From positions 1,488,001 through 1,552,000 of the forward strand of contig NZ_AQXW01000004.1 of NCBI RefSeq assembly GCF_000376825.1: a DNA stretch of 64,000 bases. The letters run 5' to 3'. The number at the start of each line of letters is the position of its first letter. Within the stretch, counting starts at the first letter, position 1. Shown here in pieces: positions 26,109-35,321 of the stretch. The stretch is from Demetria terragena DSM 11295 (lineage in GTDB: Bacteria > Actinomycetota > Actinomycetes > Actinomycetales > Dermatophilaceae). The translations under genes were made by a program, and so were the position numbers. Under the pieces are notes generated by a model. The model ran no database searches, was not told the DNA's origin, and was given only the letters and a program-made list of their open reading frames with translations.

Positions 26109-27047
26109 ATGGCTGCGACAGCACCGATCAATGTCCGTGACCTGCACAAGAATTACGGCTCCTTTGTGGCCGTCGACTCGCTCGATCTCGAGGTGCATGC
26201 CGGTGAGGTATTCGCCTTGCTCGGCCCTAACGGCGCGGGAAAGACCACAACGGTAGACATTCTGGTCGGCCAGCAGCGCCGATCGAGTGGACACGTCGAA
26301 GTGCTCGGCATCGACCCAGGGAAGGGCCCTGGCGCGTGGCGCAACCGCATTGGCTCCGTGCCACAACGCACCGCCGAATACACCGACCTCACCGTGCGCG
26401 AGATCATCGACCATTACAGCGCGTTCTATTCCAACCCCATCCCGCGGGATGAGCTCATTGCCATGGTTGGCCTGGAAAGCAAAGCCAAGACCAAGAGCGC
26501 CAAACTCTCCGGCGGCCAACAGCGCCGACTCGACGTTGCCGTGGGGGTCGTCGGCGACCCCGAGGTCGTATTCCTCGACGAGCCGACGACAGGCCTGGAC
26601 CCGGAGGCCCGTCGCGAGGCATGGGATCTCGTCGAGTTTTTTCGCGAGCGCGGCACCACGACTCTCCTGACGACTCACTACTTGGATGAGGCCGAAGCGC
26701 TGGCCGACCGCGCGGGGATCATCGCAGGTGGGCGGATGCTCACCGTGGGAACCGTCCAGGAACTTGAGAACGCGGCCGGCGCGGGCGTGACCATCACCTT
26801 CTCTGGCCTCCCGCAGGCCTGGAACCACCTTCCGGCTGCGCTGGTAAGCCAAGTGCCTGATCAGGTCAGTTCCCGTGGCGGAGAACCGTTGTCAGTGCTG
26901 CATACCTCGCAGCCCACCGTCATCCTGACCCGCCTCATCGAGCACGCCCGTGCCGTTGGCCTGGATGAGATTCCCGGCCTCACGGTGACCCGCCCCACGT
27001 TGGAAGACACCTACCTACGTCTCATCAGTCAGGAGGACGCGGCATGA
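26109..27047 (+). CDS. ABC transporter ATPase (DrrA/CcmA-like)
   Basis: 312 residues from ATG 26109 (AAAGGAGAG five bases upstream); an in-frame extension to 25881 would run through the terminator and is rejected. Walker A GPNGAGKTTT (39-48), signature LSGGQQRR (133-140), Walker B VVFLDEPTTGLD, switch His in LTTHYLDEAEALADR. The family pairs with ABC-2 permeases for drug or lantibiotic efflux. The likely job is self-protection or a second export route for the peptide product. It overlaps the permease by ATGA. Confidence 0.93.
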   Translation: MAATAPINVRDLHKNYGSFVAVDSLDLEVHAGEVFALLGPNGAGKTTTVDILVGQQRRSSGHVEVLGIDPGKGPGAWRNRIGSVPQRTAEYTDLTVREIIDHYSAFYSNPIPRDELIAMVGLESKAKTKSAKLSGGQQRRLDVAVGVVGDPEVVFLDEPTTGLDPEARREAWDLVEFFRERGTTTLLTTHYLDEAEALADRAGIIAGGRMLTVGTVQELENAAGAGVTITFSGLPQAWNHLPAALVSQVPDQVSSRGGEPLSVLHTSQPTVILTRLIEHARAVGLDEIPGLTVTRPTLEDTYLRLISQEDAA

Positions 27048-27919
27048 GCACCACCGCGAAAACCCAGTCAAGGACAGTCCCCGCCCAACCGGAGCCAGAC
27101 GTTCGTGGTGAACGCCGCGCCGTACCCGGCCTCGCCGCGGCAAGCCGCGCACGCGCCGGGGTAGAGCTTCGCTCCTATTTCCGGAACGCGCAGTACGTCG
27201 TCTTCACTCTGATGTTGCCGATCATGCTGCTGGTGATCTTCGCGTCGATTTTCGACGGCAACGTCGAAGGTTCCAACGTTCCGTTCCGGCAGTACTTCAT
27301 TGCCGGCATCATCGCAGCAGGCGTGATGAGCACCGCGTTTACCGGTTTGGCCATCAGCGTCGCAATGGACCGAGAGAACGGCATCATCCGCCGCCTGGCG
27401 ATCTCACCGATGCCCAAGGGGGCTTACTTCATCGGCAAGGTCGTGTTGGTGATCATCACGTCCGCGCTCGAAGCCGCGATCTTGCTGGCGATTGGGACCG
27501 CGGTCTACGGCCTGGAACTTCCCACTGAGCTCAGCCGCTGGCTGACCTTCGCCTGGGTGCTGGCGCTCGGCACTGCTGCCTGTGCGCTCTTGGCCCTGGC
27601 CTTCACTTACCTGATTCCCAGCGCGAACGCTGCGGCCGCGGTGGTGACGCCACCGTTCTTGATCCTGCAGTTCATCTCGGGCGTGTTCTTCCCCTTCACC
27701 AACCTGCCCGGCTGGATGCAGTCCGTGGCCAGTGTGTTCCCGTTGAAGTGGATGACTCAAGGATTCCGATCCGTCTTCCTGCCCGACTCTTTCGCCGCGA
27801 ACGAGGCAAGCGGAGCATGGGACCTGCAGATGGTCGCTATCGTCCTGACCGCGTGGATTGTCGTTGGCGGTCTGGCCGCGCTTCTGACCTTCCGCTGGCG
27901 CGGCGCCCGGGTGAAGTGA
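27044..27919 (+). CDS. ABC-2 permease of the TOMM cluster
   Basis: 291 residues with six membrane helices (first: VVFTLMLPIMLLVIFASIF). The motif DRENGIIRRLAISPMPKGAYFIGK and the loop FFPFTNLPGWMQSVASVFPLKWMTQGFR are typical of DrrB/ABC-2 exporters. It is partner to the ATPase immediately upstream. Confidence 0.92.
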   Translation: MSTTAKTQSRTVPAQPEPDVRGERRAVPGLAAASRARAGVELRSYFRNAQYVVFTLMLPIMLLVIFASIFDGNVEGSNVPFRQYFIAGIIAAGVMSTAFTGLAISVAMDRENGIIRRLAISPMPKGAYFIGKVVLVIITSALEAAILLAIGTAVYGLELPTELSRWLTFAWVLALGTAACALLALAFTYLIPSANAAAAVVTPPFLILQFISGVFFPFTNLPGWMQSVASVFPLKWMTQGFRSVFLPDSFAANEASGAWDLQMVAIVLTAWIVVGGLAALLTFRWRGARVK

Positions 27920-27928
27920 CGGGTCACC

Positions 27929-29080
27929 GTGCCCGCCACGACGACCGCAGGCCCGACGCCACTCTTCTCGCCGGGCTTCGCGATCAATCCCGAGCCCACA
28001 CTGGCGCACTTGCGGAACACCGACCCACTGCACCTGCTCGCCCCTGGGGTGATCGTCGTGACGCGGTACGCGGATTGCCGGGCCGCTCTCGTGGCTCCCG
28101 GTCTGTCCGCCGCAGGTGGGCAAGCTGATCGAAAGCAACGATCTGGGGCTGCCACATCCATGCTCAACACCGACGATGACGCCCACCGTCGGCTACGGCG
28201 CCCGGGCCACCAGTTGCTCGGCCCGGGCGCGATCGACGGCATCCTTCCGACTCTGCGGAGTCAGTTCTCGGACTTCTTTGCCCAGGTCGCCGACCGGGAC
28301 ACCGTGGATCTGGCAACCGAGGTCAGCGAGCCCCTAGCCACCCTCGCGCTAACTTGTGCTCTTGGCGTTCAAGATGGCCCGGAACCTGACGGTCTTGGGC
28401 ACCTGTTCGCAGAGTCCGCTGCTGCCCTTGACCCCATGCCGTCCGCGGACGGAGCGGCGCAGGCACGCCGCGCGGTCGCCAAACTCGACACGTGGGTAGA
28501 GCGGCACCTCGGTACGTATCCGAACGGCCGCCTCGGACGCTTAATCACCCCCGATGTTGCCCGGGACGATGTTGTCGGGATCGCAAACCTCGCCGTCGTA
28601 GGCGGCTGGGCACCGTTAGCCGAACTTCTCACAACGGCAATTGAATTAGCGCTGTACAACCCCGATCACCGACAAGCTGCACTGGGTGGCCAGGCAAGCA
28701 CCTGGTGCGAGGATGTCATTCGCTGGCACACCCCCATTCCCTTCGTCGCCCGGAAAGCTACGACCGACGTTGACTTGCCGGGTGGAGTCGTCCCCAAGGG
28801 GACTCAGGTGATCATCCACATCGGGTCATCGGGACGCGATACCGAGCAGTTCTCCGAAGCCGGCGTGGCGATCGATCGCCCGCAAGTTCGCCAGCATCTC
28901 GCACTGGGCGCCGGCGCTCACTTCTGCTTGGGCGCACCCCTGGTCCGTGCCGTCCTACCGGTTGCACTCGATGCCTTCTTCCGGGGCCTTCCCGGCGCCC
29001 GCACGCGTGGCACGCTGTTTGCCTGGCGACCGGGAGTGTTTCCGCGGCGCCCCCTGTCGACAGCGGTGTTGCTGTCATGA
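27929..29080 (+). CDS. Cytochrome P450 with non-canonical catalytic motifs
   Basis: 383 residues from GTG 27929, starting nine bases after the permease. Overall CYP fold with heme loop [18 protein letters not shown] (Cys333). Three usually conserved features differ. The I-helix AGxE/DTT reads GGWAPL (225-230), with neither the acid nor the Thr. The K-helix ExxR reads DVIR (D262, R265). The Phe of FGxGxxxC is Leu. The heme ligand is intact. The gene continues into an ATGA overlap with the amine oxidase. It may use peroxide or a substrate-assisted mechanism, or catalyse coupling rather than hydroxylation. It is part of the presumed tailoring set. Confidence 0.88.
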   Translation: MPATTTAGPTPLFSPGFAINPEPTLAHLRNTDPLHLLAPGVIVVTRYADCRAALVAPGLSAAGGQADRKQRSGAATSMLNTDDDAHRRLRRPGHQLLGPGAIDGILPTLRSQFSDFFAQVADRDTVDLATEVSEPLATLALTCALGVQDGPEPDGLGHLFAESAAALDPMPSADGAAQARRAVAKLDTWVERHLGTYPNGRLGRLITPDVARDDVVGIANLAVVGGWAPLAELLTTAIELALYNPDHRQAALGGQASTWCEDVIRWHTPIPFVARKATTDVDLPGGVVPKGTQVIIHIGSSGRDTEQFSEAGVAIDRPQVRQHLALGAGAHFCLGAPLVRAVLPVALDAFFRGLPGARTRGTLFAWRPGVFPRRPLSTAVLLS

Positions 29081-30303
29081 GTTGGGACGTCATTGTTATT
29101 GGTGCCGGTATCGCCGGAATGACTGCCGCGCGCATCCTGGCCGATCGTGGTGTGAGCGTTCTGGTCCTTGAGGCCAGGGACCGCCTCGGCGGTCGGATCC
29201 ACACGGTCAAGGGCCCGACAGGTCTCCCGATTGAACTCGGCGCCCAGGTCATCCATGGGGACAACCCCGTTCTTGACCTCTTTGCCCAGACCGACCTCAT
29301 CACGGTGCCCGATCCGGATCGCGCGCTCCTGTGGCGGGACGGTCCTCGGTCATTCGAACCTGGTGATCGCGATCATCCGATGGCCGTCCAGGCAAAGCTC
29401 CAGGAATTGGATCGAGTGATGGGGTCCTTCTCCGACGCCATGTCCGTGCCACGCGCCCTGGAGATGGCCAAGGTTGGAGCATCAGCGTCCGCCGAGTTCC
29501 TCGCGTGGATCGAGCAACTCACCGGCACGACACCGACCACCGCGACTTTGCACCACGTTGTCCACGAAGCCCAATGGGCACCCGCCCCCGCCGGTAAGAA
29601 CGTTCCCCGCAGGGGCATGTCAGAGGCAGCTGAGCGGCTCGCGGGTAGCGGTATAACCGTACGGCTCAGTACGCCCGTGCGCAGCGTCGAGGTCGGACAC
29701 CACGCAGCCGAGGTCGAGGTCGATGAGGAAACCTTCATCGCCCGCGCCGTGCTGTTGACGGTGCCGCCCCCGGTGGTCGCCACCGGAACGCTCAAACTCG
29801 GCGGACTCGCCGAAGCAAAGAACTCCCTCGCCGAATCACTCCCGTTAGGGCCCGGTCGAGTGACCGCGTACGCCGCCAAGGCGCCCGCGCCTGACACCGG
29901 ATTCGCCTTCCTCCCGGACGTGGGACTCCTGACTTGGCAACAGGATTCGCCGATTGCCACCCTGGTTTCCAAAGGGCCCGCTGCAGGAGGACTCGACCTC
30001 GCCATCCGGGACGGAAGCCTCTCATCAGCGTTGGTAGAGCTGAGCGGAATGGCATTGACTCCAACGCCCTACGCCGCGCACGACTGGACCTCTGACCCGT
30101 GGGCTGGCGGCACGTTCACAGCGGCCACCGCGACCGCCTCTGACGGTGCACGTTGGGCCGAGGCCGTCGGCGCTCTGGTGATGGCTGGCGAAGCGTGCGG
30201 CGCCGGGCCATCACATCCCTACCTCGATCGCGCGGTGGGGACAGCCCGCCGCGCGATCGACCACTTGTTCCACCTGACGTCGAAGGAGTTGGCTCACCCA
30301 TGA
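29077..30303 (+). CDS. FAD-dependent amine oxidase family protein
   Basis: 408 residues. N-terminal dinucleotide-binding motif GAGIAG (9-14) followed by [14 protein letters not shown], the flavin monoamine oxidase signature. Near the C-terminus [29 protein letters not shown] resembles the second FAD-binding segment. No membrane anchor. Cotranslated with the P450 and the Rieske gene (ATGA overlaps on both sides). Possible roles are oxidation of an amine or of a ring in the modified peptide; the substrate is unknown. Confidence 0.88.
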   Translation: MSWDVIVIGAGIAGMTAARILADRGVSVLVLEARDRLGGRIHTVKGPTGLPIELGAQVIHGDNPVLDLFAQTDLITVPDPDRALLWRDGPRSFEPGDRDHPMAVQAKLQELDRVMGSFSDAMSVPRALEMAKVGASASAEFLAWIEQLTGTTPTTATLHHVVHEAQWAPAPAGKNVPRRGMSEAAERLAGSGITVRLSTPVRSVEVGHHAAEVEVDEETFIARAVLLTVPPPVVATGTLKLGGLAEAKNSLAESLPLGPGRVTAYAAKAPAPDTGFAFLPDVGLLTWQQDSPIATLVSKGPAAGGLDLAIRDGSLSSALVELSGMALTPTPYAAHDWTSDPWAGGTFTAATATASDGARWAEAVGALVMAGEACGAGPSHPYLDRAVGTARRAIDHLFHLTSKELAHP

Positions 30304-31262
30304 CCGCCACGCATGCCGGGTGGTATCTCGCAGCATTCACAGACGAGATCACCTCAGACCTCACTCCGCTACGCATCGGCGATCGCCGCATCATGGTGAT
30401 TCGCACCGAGGTCGATGGCGGACCCGTCTATCGAGTGACAGACTCCACGTGCCCGCATCGTGGCGCGAACCTTGCCCAGGGCGGAGAGGTACGCGGTGAC
30501 TGCGTGGTGTGCCCCTTCCATGGGCGTCTCATCGCGACCAGCAATCACCCCAAGCGGGCGAGTGTGAATGCCTACGAGACGCTTCACATCGGCCCGTTGC
30601 TGTTCGTTCGGTTTGCCGACGGCGAGCCAGGGGATTGCGGGTTCCCCGCCGCGCTCCGCACGATGACCGAGGGGAGCGTGATCCTTCCGGCTGTGAACGA
30701 ACTGGTCGACGTTCCTTGTGAATTCGTCGTGGAGAACGCCTTCGATGTCGAACACTTTTCGCCAGTTCACTCGGTGCCGAACCTCGACGGTATGGTCACC
30801 TCGGCACAGCCCGACGGCACCCTGGTCATTGGTGGAGACTTCGTCACCATGACCGACCCCTGGTACGACCAACGCTTCGCTGAGGCCGCTCGTGCCTATC
30901 TCGCCGGGGGCGACTGGAAGCCCTCGCGCCGATCTGCTTTCAGGGCAGTCGCATTCAGCCCAACAGTCGTTGCGACCTCCTTCGGCAGTGAAGACAACCC
31001 GCCGGTCATTCTGACGGCGGCCACCCCGGAGCCCGGTGGCACGCGCGTGCGGGTGTCTGTCATCGGCAAGGACAGCCCTGCCCTCCCCCACATCGTGAAT
31101 GGCTCGAAGGTCGCGATTGCCCAGGACACGGAGGTGTGGGCCCACCTCGATCACGACGCACCGTGGGCGCTTGATGACGCCGACGTCAACGTCGTGGCAT
31201 ACCGCGCCTGGATCGATCGGTTCCCGTCACTAGTCGCGCCGCGTTCGGCACCAGTGCCATGA
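30300..31262 (+). CDS. Rieske non-heme iron oxygenase
   Basis: 320 residues from ATG 30300. Rieske [2Fe-2S] ligands CPHRG (C51, H53) and CPFHG (C71, H74). The mononuclear iron motif appears as [13 protein letters not shown], matching the NxxDxxHxxxxH pattern with two His; the third ligand is further downstream. It lacks its own ferredoxin or reductase in view. Together with the P450 and amine oxidase it makes three consecutive redox tailoring enzymes, unusually many for a TOMM cluster. Confidence 0.9.
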   Translation: MTATHAGWYLAAFTDEITSDLTPLRIGDRRIMVIRTEVDGGPVYRVTDSTCPHRGANLAQGGEVRGDCVVCPFHGRLIATSNHPKRASVNAYETLHIGPLLFVRFADGEPGDCGFPAALRTMTEGSVILPAVNELVDVPCEFVVENAFDVEHFSPVHSVPNLDGMVTSAQPDGTLVIGGDFVTMTDPWYDQRFAEAARAYLAGGDWKPSRRSAFRAVAFSPTVVATSFGSEDNPPVILTAATPEPGGTRVRVSVIGKDSPALPHIVNGSKVAIAQDTEVWAHLDHDAPWALDDADVNVVAYRAWIDRFPSLVAPRSAPVP

Positions 31263-32011
31263 GCGACCGGCCGCTCGCATGGGTCCCGGGCTACACGATG
31301 ACGACCGCGATCTGGGGCGAACTCTGGGAGAATCTGCCCGGCATCCGCCACGTAGGAATCGATCTTCCGGGCCATGGCCAGGAATCCGCCACGGCGATGC
31401 CGAGTTCACTCACTGGGTGGGCCGAGCACGTCGCACACCGCATGGCCGAGGCCGGGTCTCGCGACCTCGTGGGCCTGTCCTTTGGTTCGAGCATCGCGCT
31501 CCAGGTGGCGCTGGAGTTCCCCGACCAGGTCGATCGCCTGATTCTCGCGGCGCCGACCCTGTCCGGGCGTACCGACGACAACGCCGCACGGAACAAGTAC
31601 ATCGAATTAGCGAAGGCGCTCTTTCGCGGAGTGTCTGGGCGGCCGTTGGCCGACATCTGGATGGCTGCACCCCCGGATATCTTCACGGGTCTGCGCCAAC
31701 ACCCTGCGCGATTCGAGCGGCTGGCGCAGATGGTGGCCACCCATTCCTTCGCCGAGCTTCGCACCGGTTCCATGGCAACTCTGGCGCAAACATCGCAAAC
31801 CACAGACCAACTCGCCGGCTTGCGGGCCGAGGTACTCGTGCTCAGCGGATCGCACGACATGCCTCTGTTTCGCGAGAATGCCGAACTGATTGCCGCACAT
31901 GCACCACAAGCATTCATGACCGAGCTGCCCGCTGTCGGCCACCTTCCGCTCCTCGAAGAGCCCGAGGCGTGCGCGGCGCACCTCGAGGGGTTTCTGTCCG
32001 TTCACGTGTGA
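31259..32011 (+). CDS. Alpha/beta hydrolase
   Basis: 250 residues: oxyanion region WVPGYTMT, GIDLPGHGQ, nucleophile elbow GLSFGS (Ser74), Asp200 (SGSHDMP) and His228 (VGHLPLLEEP), a complete triad. Resembles BioH/MenH-like esterases. It is the last gene of the plus-strand series, overlapping the Rieske gene by four bases. It could cleave an ester/amide of the modified peptide; no substrate is indicated. Confidence 0.9.
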   Translation: MSDRPLAWVPGYTMTTAIWGELWENLPGIRHVGIDLPGHGQESATAMPSSLTGWAEHVAHRMAEAGSRDLVGLSFGSSIALQVALEFPDQVDRLILAAPTLSGRTDDNAARNKYIELAKALFRGVSGRPLADIWMAAPPDIFTGLRQHPARFERLAQMVATHSFAELRTGSMATLAQTSQTTDQLAGLRAEVLVLSGSHDMPLFRENAELIAAHAPQAFMTELPAVGHLPLLEEPEACAAHLEGFLSVHV

Positions 32012-32038
32012 AGGGGCCTCGCCGACGGCGAAGCCCCT
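32012..32038. terminator. Terminator between converging hydrolase and LuxR genes
   Basis: AGGGGCCTCGCC and GGCGAAGCCCCT around a GAC loop pair over 12 positions with one mismatch, starting at the stop codon of the hydrolase gene. Confidence 0.75.
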
Positions 32039-32069
32039 CCACCCCCTCCGTGGTCGAGGAGCCGTCACC

Positions 32070-34583
32070 TCACCCGAAGGCGACCAGTTCGGTCGTACTC
32101 CCCGAGCAATCCGCAGCGACGAGGGCGCTGAGCTGATCACGCGATTCGATCTGAAGCTTGCGATACACGTTGCCCAGGTGGGTGTCGACAGTCCGCTTGC
32201 TGAGGAATAGGAACTTGGCGACCTCACGGTTACTCATGCCCTGCGCCACCACATCCACCACTCGCCGTTCGGCAGGCGAGAGCGCCTCCAGCCCAACGCG
32301 GTCACCGGAGTTCGTCAGCACCTCCTCGGCCAGGCGTCCGAGGACGACCGACCGACGGCCCACCGCCTCGGGCTCTTCCTGTGCCCACTGACGCCACGAT
32401 CGGACAATGTCCTGCTCGATGTGCTCCAGGAACTCTCGCTGCCCCGTTGCCCGGAACACCGCCGACAGGTGCAATCGCCAGTTCGTCAGCGATGGGTTGT
32501 TCGGGCACACCTTTTGCAATGAACGCCCCGTCTCAAACAGCTGCCGGACTGCCTCCTGATGCGCTCCTAGGAGCAGCGAGTGGCGGGCTTGGACATACCG
32601 GCGGTAGGCGGAAAACAGCGGGTGGACGTCATCTCCGACGAAGTCCGCAAGGACGCCAGGGTCTTCGCGTTCCTCCAGCGTCGCATGCGCCAGCGTCAAC
32701 GCCGCGACCGCGGAAAGGTTGCCGGCTCTGATTTCCTCAAACTCCGACCGGGCGGCTCTGGCTTCTTCACGAGCTCGTGCCAGTTCGCCCTGACGCAGCA
32801 AACTCTGTGCCCGTACGAGATGGCCCAGGCCGCGTTCGGGATGTTCATCGGGTGCCGCATTGAAGGTGGCAAGAGCGGCCCACTGTTGGGCTCGCTCATA
32901 GTCGGCGAGCGCGAGCCAGGCCAACGCGAGACGGTTCGCCAGGCACGCGTCGGTGTCCAGCCATGCGCCGCCCGCCGAGCAGGAGGCATCCAGTTCAGCC
33001 AACTGAGTCGACGTTGACTTCCCCGCAAACGCACTCAGCGCCAAAAAGGTCGCATACGCGGCCGAGTCCCTGGCATCGGGAGCACTGACGCCGGGGCTGT
33101 CCTGCCCCGCCCACACCCTCGCCTCGCTCTGGACTCGTGGATCAATATCAACGCACGTATTCAGCAATACCGTTGCAGCAAGTCCGGATTCGAGCCCAAA
33201 CAGCGGCGAAATGCCGGTCAGGTCGAGGTCCGATTCGATTGATGAGGAGTCAATCTTGGTGAGCTGCGCCGCCGCACGACTCCAGTCGTGTCGGAGCCAC
33301 ACTCGCAATTGAGCTCGGCTAGCCCAGGATCTCTCCTGCTCGTCGGTCGATCTGGCGAAAACGCGGGTCGCGATCTCCGCGGCACGGTCAGCACGTCCGC
33401 TGGCCAATGCCTCCTCGTAGGCCTCTTCGGCCAGACAGCCCGACCCGGTGAGATCCTCCGCGGCCTCGGCCACCATCTCAAAATGGGCACACCGGGTGGC
33501 GTCCTGATCTGTCAGCATCGCGCGTGCAGCCTGGGCACACCGGCGGCGCATCGCCGTCGACGTGTGGTCGTGCAGTGCACTGCGAATCTCGGACATCACG
33601 GCGGGATGGTCTGATACCAAGGCAAGTTCACGCAGGAGTCGCTCCACGCGAACCGCAACGTGTGAATCCAGCCCAAGGTTCTGGGCTACATCGGAGACCG
33701 ACAACTCCGGGTATACCCAGGCCACGACCCGGGCGAGCACCTGAGCATCCTGGTCCTGCTGGGACAGAACGTACAGCCCGAAAGCCTCGAGCGCCTGGCG
33801 ATGGAATCGCGGCCATTGGTCGGCGTGGACGACAGGTTCCTGACCAATGGCGCGTTTGACGCATCGAAGCATTTCGGGGTTTCCCCCCGAGGCCGCCACT
33901 GCCACCTCGAGAAGGTCGTCATGCGACCACTCCGACGCATCGCGTAGGAAGGCGCGGGCTTCGGCGTCAGACTTCCACCGCAGGTCGATCCAGCGGACAT
34001 CCGTTGCCATCGTCAGAAGAGCGCCGACGCCAGCAGCGTCCAACGAGGCGTGATAGCCCATCAGCAGGGTCGCACCATGAACCCGCGCTACCTGGCTCCA
34101 GACCAGCAGAGCGTTGGCGGACGCCGGTGTGAGCAGGTGGAAATTGTCGACGACCACCACGGTGTCGTGGCCGAGGTGACCATCGACGCTTTGGAGGAAT
34201 TCGGCCATGGTCGCGCCGCTCTCAGGCGTTGGCGTGGTCGCTACCTCGGCTCCCTCGTCACCGACGCTGACCCATTGCCCCATGCATCCTTGCTCGCCGT
34301 CATCGGCCCCTGGCATGGCATGAACCCACAGCGAGGGTCGACCACGCGCAGAGACGGTGCGGCGCAGGACGCCCGTACAACTCGCACCAGGTGCCCCGTT
34401 CACGATCACCAGCGCGCCTTCGGCCCTCGTGGAGTCCGTCACCGCATCCAACACGGCCTGCACTGTTTGTGGTTCAGCCAGATCCTCACCAGAACCAAGA
34501 ACTCCTGAGGACGGGCTCAGCGCCAGCACGCGGTCCTCCTCGGCTCGCACGCGCTCAGGCCGCGACTTCGCACTCACTGTCAT
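32070..34583 (-). CDS. Large LuxR-family regulator (LAL/MalT-like) without canonical Walker A
   Basis: 837 residues. C-terminal LuxR helix-turn-helix (LSPAERRVVDVVAQGMSNREVAKFLFLSKRTVDTHLGNVYRKL) at about 770-825. The N-terminal ~240 residues have an AAA-like layout with Walker B-like VVVVDNFHLLTP, but the P-loop position reads VNGAPGASCTG, with no GK[S/T]. The middle is helical, TPR-like. Its size and domain order fit LAL regulators of natural-product clusters, though nucleotide binding may be lost. It lies between the TOMM genes and the two-component genes. A TGAC-N4-GTCA site lies about 90 bases upstream of its start. Confidence 0.85.
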   Translation of the reverse strand: MTVSAKSRPERVRAEEDRVLALSPSSGVLGSGEDLAEPQTVQAVLDAVTDSTRAEGALVIVNGAPGASCTGVLRRTVSARGRPSLWVHAMPGADDGEQGCMGQWVSVGDEGAEVATTPTPESGATMAEFLQSVDGHLGHDTVVVVDNFHLLTPASANALLVWSQVARVHGATLLMGYHASLDAAGVGALLTMATDVRWIDLRWKSDAEARAFLRDASEWSHDDLLEVAVAASGGNPEMLRCVKRAIGQEPVVHADQWPRFHRQALEAFGLYVLSQQDQDAQVLARVVAWVYPELSVSDVAQNLGLDSHVAVRVERLLRELALVSDHPAVMSEIRSALHDHTSTAMRRRCAQAARAMLTDQDATRCAHFEMVAEAAEDLTGSGCLAEEAYEEALASGRADRAAEIATRVFARSTDEQERSWASRAQLRVWLRHDWSRAAAQLTKIDSSSIESDLDLTGISPLFGLESGLAATVLLNTCVDIDPRVQSEARVWAGQDSPGVSAPDARDSAAYATFLALSAFAGKSTSTQLAELDASCSAGGAWLDTDACLANRLALAWLALADYERAQQWAALATFNAAPDEHPERGLGHLVRAQSLLRQGELARAREEARAARSEFEEIRAGNLSAVAALTLAHATLEEREDPGVLADFVGDDVHPLFSAYRRYVQARHSLLLGAHQEAVRQLFETGRSLQKVCPNNPSLTNWRLHLSAVFRATGQREFLEHIEQDIVRSWRQWAQEEPEAVGRRSVVLGRLAEEVLTNSGDRVGLEALSPAERRVVDVVAQGMSNREVAKFLFLSKRTVDTHLGNVYRKLQIESRDQLSALVAADCSGSTTELVAFG

Positions 34584-34672
34584 TACTAGGCCTCCCTCGG
34601 GCTAGTCCCTTCCGAGGTCCAGCCTGTGCGAGGGGGTGGTCATGACGCAGGACGCAACCGTCACGACCTCGA

Positions 34673-34686
34673 TTGACAACTGTCAG
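34673..34686. promoter_or_regulatory. TTGAC-N4-GTCAG site upstream of the LuxR gene
   Basis: TTGACAACTGTCAG matches the ATGAC-N4-GTCAT operator in the inner TGAC/GTCA arms. It is 90 bases before the LuxR regulator start on the minus strand. Confidence 0.4.
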
Positions 34687-34706
34687 GTCACGGAATGACC
34701 GTCCGA

Positions 34707-35321
34707 CTACAGCAGGCCGCGTTGTTTAGCGGTCTTGACCGCTTCGACGCGCGACACCGCGTCCAATTTCGTCATGGCGTTAGAGAGATAGTTACGCACC
34801 GTTCCGGTGGAGAGAAACAGTTCTTCGGAGATCTGGCTCGTCGGAACGCCCTGATCCACCAGTCGCAGAATGTCGCACTCACGGCTAGTCAGCGGGCTTG
34901 GACCGGAGCGCAGTGCCTCGGCGGCGAGAGTCGGGTCGATGACCGTCCCCCCGGTGGCCACCGAATTGATTCCGTCGATCAGTTGCTTCGCCGACATCGA
35001 CTTCACGAGGTAGCCCGACGCGCCCGCATCCAGGGCGCGCGGAAGGTGTCCGCTGCCAGGTAGCGCGGTGAGCAAGATGACCTTGCACTCCGGCATGGCA
35101 GCGGTGAGTTCTGCGCACGCCTCAATTCCGGTCATGCCAGGCATGTCGATGTCCAGAAGCGCAACATCCGGTCGGTACGCCAACGCGGCCTTGAGCACCG
35201 CGTCGCCCCGCACCACGCGCTTGACGATCTGAAAACCGGCCTCGGTGGCCAGCAATGCTTCGAACGCCTCGCCCACCAAGTCGATGTCCTCGGCGATCAG
35301 CAGTCGCAGTGGCTCATCCAT
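34707..35321 (-). CDS. NarL/LuxR-type response regulator
   Basis: 204 residues. Receiver domain with acidic residues in IAEDIDL, phosphoacceptor Asp57 (ALLDIDMPG), Thr in LLTA, Lys in LVKS; then a NarL-type HTH (LTSRECDILRLVDQGVPTSQISEELFLSTGTVRNYLSNAMTKL). All phosphotransfer residues are present. It overlaps the upstream kinase by eight bases and is the last gene of the LanKC-peptide-kinase series. Confidence 0.95.
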   Translation of the reverse strand: MDEPLRLLIAEDIDLVGEAFEALLATEAGFQIVKRVVRGDAVLKAALAYRPDVALLDIDMPGMTGIEACAELTAAMPECKVILLTALPGSGHLPRALDAGASGYLVKSMSAKQLIDGINSVATGGTVIDPTLAAEALRSGPSPLTSRECDILRLVDQGVPTSQISEELFLSTGTVRNYLSNAMTKLDAVSRVEAVKTAKQRGLL

